A stretch of 41,692 nucleotides of DNA from JACRIM01 sp038042195 (GTDB lineage Bacteria; Planctomycetota; Phycisphaerae; UBA1845; UTPLA1), in contig JBBTET010000046.1 of the NCBI GenBank assembly GCA_038042195.1, forward strand, positions 1 to 41,692. The letters run 5' to 3'. The stretch's first letter is position 1, and every line of letters starts with the position of its first letter. The translations under genes and the position numbers were made by a program. The notes under the pieces are model-generated. The model saw nothing but the letters and a program-made list of their open reading frames with translations, made no database searches and had not been told where the DNA came from. Positions 35,331 through 41,692 of this stretch are shown here, one piece after another.

Positions 35331-37826
35331 GTGCCTGAGTCACACCCACGTCGGCCCCATTCACGCGGCACAACGACTGTATGCCTCCGTGCCTCCGTGC
35401 CTCCGTGCCTATGTGCCTTCCTGCTTCTGTGCCTCTTCCCTTTACCCGCCCCCGCCGCCGACCTCGAAGCCCGAGTCACCCGCGTCGGACTCTTCGGCGG
35501 CTCCATGCCCATCATCCGACCCGGCGTCTGGTCCTTCGTCGAAGTCGCCCTTCGCACCAAATCCGAAAAACACTTCGACGGCCAACTCCGCATCGACCAA
35601 CTCGACCGAGATGGCGACGTGATGACCTCCGTCGTCCCCGTCGCCCTCGCCCCTCAGGCCGAATGGCGACCCTATCAGGTCTACTTCGTCCCCTACGACC
35701 AAAATGACGCCAACGCCCTCAAGGTAAAGCTCTTCGACGCCGACGGTCGACAAGTCGCCCTGCAAAACGAATCCGGCGTGGAAGTTCAGGCCCTGGAGAC
35801 TGCGAAGAACATCTCCGAAATGCGCTCCGACGATTTCCTCATCGTCGATCTCACCAGCCCCAAGCGTCTCCCGCACATCGCCCTGCTTGACTCCGACCGC
35901 ATCGGCAAAACCAACTATGTCAACGGTCGAAAGGCCCGCACCATGCTGCCGCGCGATCTCCCGTCGCGGGCGCAAGGGCTGGAAGCCGTCGATGCCATCG
36001 TCTGGGACGACGCCGATCCCACCGGCCTGACCGAGCAGCAAACCGGCGCGCTCATCGAATGGACCCGCGCCGGCGGTCGCTTGCTCATCACCAGCGGAAA
36101 AAACTGGCAGAGCCTGTCAAACTCTTCGCTCGCAACAGTGCTGCCCGTCACCATCACCGGCCTAAGCGAGACCACCGAATCCCCCGAGTTCCTCGCCCTC
36201 ATCGAATCGCTCTCCGAGTCCGAGTCCTTCATTGAAAAGCTCACCCGACAATACGACAACGATCCAATCCGCCGGTGCAAATTACGCCCAAACGAAGGCG
36301 CGATTCCGATCCCCGCAGACAGCGATCATCCTGCAATTGCCTACCGTGGCTTGGTAGGCCGTGGCACCATCACCTTCGTCGGCGGCTCGCTCATGCAACT
36401 CCTGCCGCCGACCAAGCGCGTTTTGAAACTCGAATCCTCCGACGAAAGCGACGGAAAAGACGCCGCCAAGGAAGACGAGTTCACCTCCATCGCCTGCGAA
36501 AAAGTCATCGCCCGTCGACTCCTGGCATTGCCAAAGGTCATCGAGGATCAGGCCCAGCAAGTAGCCTGGCGCCGCGCCGGCTTCATCGGCAAGCGCGACT
36601 TGTTTGAAGAGGTCCGCCGCTCCATCGGCTTTGAAGGCGTCGGCACCGCCTTCCTGCTCTTCGCCATTCTCTTCGCCATCGCCTACACCCTTGTCGCCAC
36701 CACTGGCAGCTTCTGGTACATGAAACGCCGTGGCTGGCAGCACCACGCCTGGTCAGCCTTCGCCGCCGTCGCCATCGCCGGCACGACGGTCGGCACCGGA
36801 ATGGTCTGGCTCCTGCGCGGATTCTCCACGCGCCTCTGGCAGACCACGATCATTGATGCCCACGCCAATTCCGATGAGGCCCGCGCCACCGCACTCTTCG
36901 GCATCAAGACGCCCGACCACACGCGCCTCAATCTTCGCCTTCCCGTCGGAGTGCAATCGTCCGCCACAGTGGATCAGGGACCGCTCCGCCCAGTGTCAAA
37001 GTCGGAGAGCATGGACCTGCCGGACTCGCGCTTCGTCGCATCGGAACGCTACGAGTCCTCCCTCGCCGGCACCGCCATGGAGAACGTCCCTCTCCGCGCC
37101 ACCCTCAAGGAGTTCCTCGGCACCTGGCACGGCTCGCTCCCCGGCAAGCTTGATGCTGCTCTCGTTGCCAAGCGAAATCTCGGTGCCGACACCGACCGCA
37201 TCCGTTACGAATTCGCGGACGGCAGCTACCTCAACAACAACCTCGGCGTTGCCCTTCGCGATTGCCTCCTCATCGCCATGCCCCCTCTGCAGGAATCCAC
37301 CGAAGAAGTCGCCGGCGAGCGCGACCTCGTCACCTATCATTACTACTGGCTGGGCGACATCGCCAAGTCCGGCGACGCCTCGCAATTGTCCACCGACGAA
37401 CTGCGCCGTCGGCTCTACACCGAGCCGACCACCGATGCCGGCAAGGCCCCGGAGCGCGTCAAGAAACTGCAACTGATATCCGACGTGATGAACGACTGGG
37501 AAAAAAGCATGACCTGGCTCGGCGGCACCGACGACCCCGCCGCCCCGCAACGAAGACCCACCACAACTCCTCAACAAGAGAACGCCCCCTTACTCATCCT
37601 CTCGACGTTCAATCTCATCCGCAGCAGCGGCAGCGAAGGCCTCCGCTTCATGCGCACCTATGGCCGCGCCCTTGACTGCACCCACCAACTCACCAAACGC
37701 ACCGCCATCCTTATCGGTTGGAGCGACGAACCCTCGCCCGTCGTGCTGGAAAAAAACCTCACCGCTCTCCGCCCCGAACGCGCTCGAACCCTGTATCGTT
37801 TCATCATCCCCGTGGAGCGAAAGTGA
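35331..37826 (+). CDS. Large membrane-anchored ABC-exporter accessory protein (GATase-like fold)
   Basis: An 831-residue protein. The start is taken as GTG 35331, which has a strong AGGAGG (35314-35319) and follows the MazG stop; ATG 35262 would run through the mazG gene. A signal peptide of about 44 residues (hydrophobic core CLCAFLLLCLFPLPAPAA) is encoded by an octamer repeat. A beta-rich domain follows. Then comes a region reading AIVWDDADPTGLTEQQTGAL ... TRAGGRLLITSG, which resembles the glutamine-amidotransferase-like fold of exporter accessory proteins but lacks an obvious catalytic triad. Two TMs follow at about 440-462 and 474-496 with a basic loop (KRRGWQHH), and a C-terminal extracytoplasmic domain ends the protein. 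It overlaps the ABC ATPase gene (GTGA). Confidence 0.78.
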   Translation: MPESHPRRPHSRGTTTVCLRASVPPCLCAFLLLCLFPLPAPAADLEARVTRVGLFGGSMPIIRPGVWSFVEVALRTKSEKHFDGQLRIDQLDRDGDVMTSVVPVALAPQAEWRPYQVYFVPYDQNDANALKVKLFDADGRQVALQNESGVEVQALETAKNISEMRSDDFLIVDLTSPKRLPHIALLDSDRIGKTNYVNGRKARTMLPRDLPSRAQGLEAVDAIVWDDADPTGLTEQQTGALIEWTRAGGRLLITSGKNWQSLSNSSLATVLPVTITGLSETTESPEFLALIESLSESESFIEKLTRQYDNDPIRRCKLRPNEGAIPIPADSDHPAIAYRGLVGRGTITFVGGSLMQLLPPTKRVLKLESSDESDGKDAAKEDEFTSIACEKVIARRLLALPKVIEDQAQQVAWRRAGFIGKRDLFEEVRRSIGFEGVGTAFLLFAILFAIAYTLVATTGSFWYMKRRGWQHHAWSAFAAVAIAGTTVGTGMVWLLRGFSTRLWQTTIIDAHANSDEARATALFGIKTPDHTRLNLRLPVGVQSSATVDQGPLRPVSKSESMDLPDSRFVASERYESSLAGTAMENVPLRATLKEFLGTWHGSLPGKLDAALVAKRNLGADTDRIRYEFADGSYLNNNLGVALRDCLLIAMPPLQESTEEVAGERDLVTYHYYWLGDIAKSGDASQLSTDELRRRLYTEPTTDAGKAPERVKKLQLISDVMNDWEKSMTWLGGTDDPAAPQRRPTTTPQQENAPLLILSTFNLIRSSGSEGLRFMRTYGRALDCTHQLTKRTAILIGWSDEPSPVVLEKNLTALRPERARTLYRFIIPVERK
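35384..35439 (+). repeat. 8-bp tandem repeat in a signal-peptide coding region
   Basis: Three perfect CCTCCGTG units (35384-35407) are followed by four degenerate octamers (CCTATGTG, CCTTCCTG, CTTCTGTG, CCTCTTCC). Since 8 is not a multiple of 3, gain or loss of one unit would shift the reading frame of the exporter accessory gene. Confidence 0.75.
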
Positions 37827-38752
37827 TCATCCAAACCATCAATCTCACCAAACGCTACGGCAAGCTCGTCGCTCTCAACGGCCTTCACCTCAACATCGAG
37901 GAAGCCGAGTGCTTCGGTTACATCGGCCCCAACGGCGCGGGCAAGACCACCACCATTCGCATCCTCTCCACCCTGCTGCAACCCACTTGGGGCGAGGCCA
38001 AGGTCTGCGGCCACACCGTCGGCTACGAATCCCGCCTCATCCGTCCCATGATCGGCTACGTCCCCGACTTCTTCGGCGCCTATGAAGACATGGTCGTGCA
38101 GGAGTATCTCGAGTTCTTCGCCGCCGCCTACAACATCCACGGCGACGACCGCGTCCGCGTCGTCGGCGACGTGCTGGAGTTGACCGACCTCACCTACAAA
38201 CGCGACGCACTCGTCGATTCACTCTCGCGCGGCATGAAGCAACGCCTCTCCGTCGCACGCGTATTGCTCCACGACCCCAAAGTCCTCTTCCTCGACGAAC
38301 CCGCCAGCGGCCTCGACCCCCGCGCCCGAATCGAAATGCGCGAGCTGCTCAAGGAGCTTCGCCGCATGGGCAAGACCATCATCATCAGCTCCCACATCCT
38401 TCACGAACTCGCCGAACTCTGCACCACCGTCGGCATCATCGAACGCGGCGAACTCCTCTTCAAAGGCACCATCGACGAGATCGTGAAGAAGACCAAGACC
38501 ACCAGCCGCATCGAAATCCGCGTCGTAGCGCATCAGGAAAAAGCCAACCAAGTCCTCGCCGCCCTCCCGCTGGTCGAACAGGTCGAAGTCGACGATGGCC
38601 GCCTCCTCGTCAGCCTGAAAAAAGAGACCAAGGATTTCTCCTTCCTCGCCAAGGCGCTGCTGGAAGCGCGCCTCCCGATCAACGAAATCAAGGAAGAGCC
38701 GGTCAACCTCGAAACCGCGTTCATGCGCTTCACCAAGGGGATCGTCCAATGA
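37823..38752 (+). CDS. ABC transporter ATP-binding protein of an ABC-2 exporter
   Basis: A 309-residue ATPase. Walker A is GPNGAGKTT (35-43), the signature LSRGMKQ (134-140), Walker B KVLFLDEP (153-160), the D-loop ASGLDP, and H-loop His191 (SSHILHEL). Its ~100-residue C-terminal tail ends in NLETAFMRFTKGIV, typical of CcmA/NatA-type ATPases. The start is GTG 37823, overlapping the TGA of the upstream gene (GTGA), with GGAGCG 4 bases before it. The frame is open further upstream, but those codons lie in the previous gene. The next gene starts at ATGA 38749, so three genes are translationally coupled. Confidence 0.92.
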   Translation: MIIQTINLTKRYGKLVALNGLHLNIEEAECFGYIGPNGAGKTTTIRILSTLLQPTWGEAKVCGHTVGYESRLIRPMIGYVPDFFGAYEDMVVQEYLEFFAAAYNIHGDDRVRVVGDVLELTDLTYKRDALVDSLSRGMKQRLSVARVLLHDPKVLFLDEPASGLDPRARIEMRELLKELRRMGKTIIISSHILHELAELCTTVGIIERGELLFKGTIDEIVKKTKTTSRIEIRVVAHQEKANQVLAALPLVEQVEVDDGRLLVSLKKETKDFSFLAKALLEARLPINEIKEEPVNLETAFMRFTKGIVQ

Positions 38753-39906
38753 GTCAACTAAATCGTTTAGCCGCGTGGAACATCCGCCGTGGCGAAAGGC
38801 TTCGCCGAGCGCGAGTCATCGCCCCTGTTTGCATGGCCATCATCTATCTCGCAACCGCCTTCAATTCTCCCCTTCGCGCCCAAGACGCCGAACCACGCAA
38901 ACCCTCCGATGCCGCCGCCGAAATCACTCCCGACGAAGACGACGACATTCTAAAACCCACCAACCTCGGTATCCGCTTCACCCCGAAGATGGCCGCCGCC
39001 ATGAGCAAAAAGTTCGTCGAACAGATGAAACCCAAGTACGACCTCGACGAACAGCAAACCGGGGAAATCAACGACGTCATGCAACGCCAGCTCATGAAGT
39101 TCGCCCGCAAGAACGAGGCACTGGGTCGTGACATGGTCGAGTTGATGTTCTCCACCATGATCGAAAACGACGGCCGCTTCCCCAAGGAAGAGGCCCAGCA
39201 ATTCGCCGGCATGGCCAAGGAGTTCATCCCCAAACTCCGCGAATTGTTCACCGAAAGCTCCGCCGAGATCGGCAAGAAGATGAGCATGAAACAGCGCCTC
39301 CAATTCACCGCCGACGTCGGCATCGCCGGTGCCGGTCTCGTAGTCTTTGAGAGCCGCATGAAGCGCTGGGAAGAGGGCAAGATCGGCGACTTTGCCAACC
39401 CCTTCTTCGACCCCGCCGACAAAGACCCCGCCAAGGCCGAACCCGAACCAGTTGACCCCAACGAACACAAGGACCATCGCGAGGCCCGCAAACAAGTCGA
39501 AACATGGATCACCTGGTCCATCGACAAAGACGACCGCTGGGCCGATTACATCGAGCAAGCCACCAAGTACTACGGCTTCAACGAAAAGCAGAAATCATCA
39601 GCCGACGCCGTCCTAAAGGATTGCAAGGAGCGGGCGAAGACCATCAAGACCAAAGAGTGGCGCGACGCCATCAAACAAAACCGAATCATCCAGACGCTCT
39701 CGCGCCGGGCCGGTGACTACTCCGCGGGGCCGTGGATGAGATCGCTCGAGGAGGCCAACGAAAAACTCATTAAGCCGATGAACGACCTCGACTCCGAATT
39801 CAAACGACGCATCGACGACCTCGCCGATTCCGCACAACGTGCCGCCGCCCGTGAAGCCGTCCAAAAAGCCCTCGCCCCCAAAGGCGTCAAACAACTCCCC
39901 TTCTGA
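38749..39906 (+). CDS. Secreted or anchored helical protein of unknown function
   Basis: A 385-residue protein with a hydrophobic N-terminal segment (residues 23-44, ending SPLRAQ), probably a signal peptide or anchor. The mature part is charged and helical with two similar modules. One begins KYDLDEQQTGEINDVMQRQ (around residue 100), the other KYYGFNEKQKSSADAVLKDC (around 274). Both have a Y-x-L/F-x-x-x-Q pattern reminiscent of LTxxQ-type helical proteins, but the family is unrecognised. It overlaps the ABC ATPase gene by ATGA. Its first 20 codons run through the dispersed repeat; the alternative ATG 38833 starts at MAIIYLATAFNSPLRAQ and would give a clean signal peptide. Confidence 0.72.
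   Translation: MSQLNRLAAWNIRRGERLRRARVIAPVCMAIIYLATAFNSPLRAQDAEPRKPSDAAAEITPDEDDDILKPTNLGIRFTPKMAAAMSKKFVEQMKPKYDLDEQQTGEINDVMQRQLMKFARKNEALGRDMVELMFSTMIENDGRFPKEEAQQFAGMAKEFIPKLRELFTESSAEIGKKMSMKQRLQFTADVGIAGAGLVVFESRMKRWEEGKIGDFANPFFDPADKDPAKAEPEPVDPNEHKDHREARKQVETWITWSIDKDDRWADYIEQATKYYGFNEKQKSSADAVLKDCKERAKTIKTKEWRDAIKQNRIIQTLSRRAGDYSAGPWMRSLEEANEKLIKPMNDLDSEFKRRIDDLADSAQRAAAREAVQKALAPKGVKQLPF
38764..38811 (+). repeat. Dispersed hairpin repeat, copy C (inside a reading frame)
   Basis: Third copy of the ~48-bp element (CGTTTAGCCGCGTGG ... CTTCGCCGAGCG). It falls within the first codons of the helical-protein gene if translation starts at ATG 38749, encoding NRLAAWNIRRGERLRRAR. It is in the same orientation as copies A and B. 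Confidence 0.8.
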
Positions 39907-39920
39907 CTCGGAGCGTCCGC

Positions 39921-41692
39921 GTGAATGCCATCATCCACGACCTCGGCTCCTGGCTCTGGCGACTTGTCCCCGCCAACCCCATCCTCGTCCGCGTCGTCTA
40001 CGCCGGCGGCCGACGCCTGCGCCACCTTTGGCTCCGAACCGCCTACCTCGCCATCCTCGCCGCCGTCGTCGTCATCGGCGTCCTCGCCAAACAAAGCGGA
40101 CAAGCCTCCCTGACCGACCTCGCCAAAAACGCGACACAGGTTTTTCAAGTCGTCTCCATCGTCCAACTCGCCATGGTCTGCATCCTCGCCCCACTCTTCA
40201 CCGCCGCCGCCATTACGCAGGAGAAAGATTCGCAGACCTTTAACATCCTCCTCTCCACGCCGCTCTCCGACGCCCAGATCGTCCTCGGCTCGCTCCTCTC
40301 CCGCCTGTTCTTCGTCGTCATGCTTCTCATCGCCAGCATTCCCCTCTTTTGCATCATGATGGTCTACGGCGGCGTCACCGGCGACAAGATCGCCCTCTCC
40401 CTCCTCATCTCCGCCTGCACCGCCGCATTCACCGGCTCCATTGCCATCGCCATCAGTGTCATCAAAATCGGCACCGGCCGCACCATCTTCACCTTCTACC
40501 TCGCCATCGCCATCTACCTCATCACCGTCTACCTCATCGGTTCACAACCCTGGGCCATCCCGCCGGAAGCCGCCCCCGCCCCCGGCCAAGAGCGCATGAT
40601 GAGTTGGCTCGCCCCCTTTCATCCCTTCCTCGCCCTCTCCGTCGTCCTCGGCATCACCCCCGCCCCGCTCTACGGCTCCGTCGCGCACTACGGTTTCCCG
40701 CGCGGATTTTTCATCGCATACCCGCAATACGCCTACATCCTCATGACCCTCGGCGCATCCTTCGTGCTGATCGTCCTCAGCCTCTTCTTCGTCCGACGCG
40801 GCGCGATGGAAGGCGAAGCAACCCTCTGGAGCCGAACGTTCGGCCGATGGTCGCCGGCTGCGATTGGCGATACCAACGACCGAAAGCCCCGCCGCGTCTG
40901 GCACAACCCTGTCGCTTGGCGAGAGGCCGTCACCAGCGCAGCCGCCGGCGGCGGTGGCGTCGTGCGCTACTCCATGCTCGGCCTCGGCGTGGTCCTCGGT
41001 CTTGTTCTAATGATCTCGTATTGGACCGGCCGCATCACCCTCTCCGACGCCCGCAATTGGCTCTACCTCCTGGTCGTCATCGAGCTGCTCATCGCACTCT
41101 TCATCGCCACCGCCACGGCCGCCACCTCCATGACCCGCGAAAAAGAATCCAACACGATGGAGCTGCTCCTCTCCACGCCGCTCACCAGTCACATGATCAT
41201 CAAAGGAAAAATCGTCGGCCTCGTCGCGGCGACCGGCCCCCTGCTCATGATCCCCCTCCTGAGCATGTTGTTCTTCCTGGGAATCGACCTCGTCACCGGT
41301 CGCCTCTTCGGCAAAGGCGCCGTGCAACCCGTCATCTACTGGGAATCCATCCTCGCCCTGCCCATCCTCATGATCGCCTTCACCGCCTTCGCCTGTATGT
41401 TGGGTTTGCAATCCTCCATCAAAAGCAAGAAGACTCTCACCGCCGTCTTCACCAGCATGGGCATCGTCATCGGCGTTTACGCCGCGACGGCCGGTTGCGC
41501 CATCGCCGTCAGTGAGAGCGACGCCAAACTCGCCGCGACCTTCATGCCCATCAACCCCTTCACCGCCCCCTACATGCTCATCGACCCGGCCCAGGCCGTC
41601 AGCGGCACCCTATCCAACGCATCCCCCGACGACCTCCTCGCCTGCCGCATCATCGCCGATCCTCCTTTAATATGGAGGTTCGTCATCCAAAC
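39921..41692 (+). CDS. Tandem-fused ABC-2 permease (C-terminus cut by window end)
   Basis: The frame opens with GTG at 39921 (GGAGCG at 39910) and stays open to the window end, with 590 visible codons. The protein is highly hydrophobic and has two homologous halves. The cytoplasmic coupling-loop motif QEKDSQTFNILLSTPL (from about residue 98) recurs as REKESNTMELLLSTPL (from about residue 404), each followed by several TMs. This E-x-x-x-T-x-x-LLLSTPL motif marks ABC-2 type permeases, and two in one chain means a fused heterodimer. It partners the ATPase encoded at 37823. The cargo is unknown. The gene starts 14 bases after the helical-protein stop and is the last visible gene of the operon. 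Confidence 0.85.
   Translation, partial: MNAIIHDLGSWLWRLVPANPILVRVVYAGGRRLRHLWLRTAYLAILAAVVVIGVLAKQSGQASLTDLAKNATQVFQVVSIVQLAMVCILAPLFTAAAITQEKDSQTFNILLSTPLSDAQIVLGSLLSRLFFVVMLLIASIPLFCIMMVYGGVTGDKIALSLLISACTAAFTGSIAIAISVIKIGTGRTIFTFYLAIAIYLITVYLIGSQPWAIPPEAAPAPGQERMMSWLAPFHPFLALSVVLGITPAPLYGSVAHYGFPRGFFIAYPQYAYILMTLGASFVLIVLSLFFVRRGAMEGEATLWSRTFGRWSPAAIGDTNDRKPRRVWHNPVAWREAVTSAAAGGGGVVRYSMLGLGVVLGLVLMISYWTGRITLSDARNWLYLLVVIELLIALFIATATAATSMTREKESNTMELLLSTPLTSHMIIKGKIVGLVAATGPLLMIPLLSMLFFLGIDLVTGRLFGKGAVQPVIYWESILALPILMIAFTAFACMLGLQSSIKSKKTLTAVFTSMGIVIGVYAATAGCAIAVSESDAKLAATFMPINPFTAPYMLIDPAQAVSGTLSNASPDDLLACRIIADPPLIWRFVIQ

Noticed and set aside
29353..38811. The three repeats as a CRISPR array
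   Set aside because: Copies are kilobases apart, not regularly spaced, contain a hairpin unlike CRISPR repeats, and no cas genes are present.
40349..41515. A long plus-strand frame shifted relative to the permease
   Set aside because: The product is almost entirely Arg/His/Pro; the overlapping frame from 39921 encodes a convincing permease with duplicated motifs.

Overview
The window is GC-rich DNA (about 60% by eye), densely coded on both strands with short gaps. It most resembles a member of the Planctomycetota, possibly Phycisphaerae or a relative. The hints are a secreted beta-propeller/cytochrome c protein ending in a dockerin-like Ca-binding tail, a CPNxxC zinc-ribbon microprotein, a DUF4139 secreted protein, a bacterial topoisomerase VI B subunit, many large TPR proteins and ABC-2 exporter operons with large accessory proteins. 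No rRNA, tRNA, insertion sequence, phage gene or CRISPR array was seen. The lineage is inferred from gene content only.

Layout. 1-2626 (-): an MFS transporter cut by the window edge, overlapped ATGA-style by a YkgJ-type Cys-rich protein. 2769-4322 (+): an NCS1 permease, convergent with a membrane-anchored polysaccharide deacetylase (4305-5384, -). 5584-6783 (+): a cytidylate-kinase-like protein with a degraded P-loop, then a DUF4405 membrane protein. 6811-9446 (-): a secreted alpha/beta hydrolase and a processive GT2 glycosyltransferase with a good promoter. 9682-12129 (+): an ABC ATPase and its permease. 12134-15130 (-): DUF971, SpoVR and DUF444 genes. 15420-18389 (+): a secreted 989-aa YVTN propeller/diheme/dockerin protein. 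18378-22980 (-): an MBL-fold hydrolase, a membrane protein and two adjacent TPR proteins. 23153-25114 (+): topoisomerase VI subunit B without an adjacent A subunit. 25153-26211 (-): a methyltransferase. 26311-27501 (+): an M42 aminopeptidase. 27879-29309 (+): a seven-repeat FG-GAP protein with a thrombospondin-3-like tail. 29488-31421 (-): the zinc-ribbon microprotein and the DUF4139 protein. 31582-35314 (+): a small membrane protein, a 951-aa TPR/gluzincin-protease protein and a MazG-like protein. 35331-41692 (+): a tightly coupled exporter operon of a large membrane-anchored protein, an ABC ATPase, a secreted helical protein and a tandem-fused ABC-2 permease cut by the window end.

Two repeat systems stand out. 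A ~48-bp hairpin-forming element occurs three times in the same orientation (29353, 31496, 38764), and the third copy lies inside a reading frame next to a signal peptide. An 8-bp tandem repeat (35384-35439) encodes much of another signal peptide. In the exporter operon, therefore, two neighbouring secreted or membrane proteins have repeat-derived N-termini. The other points most worth a second look are the lone topoisomerase VI B subunit, the SpoVR-DUF444 pair without its usual PrkA kinase, and the 35331-41692 operon itself.
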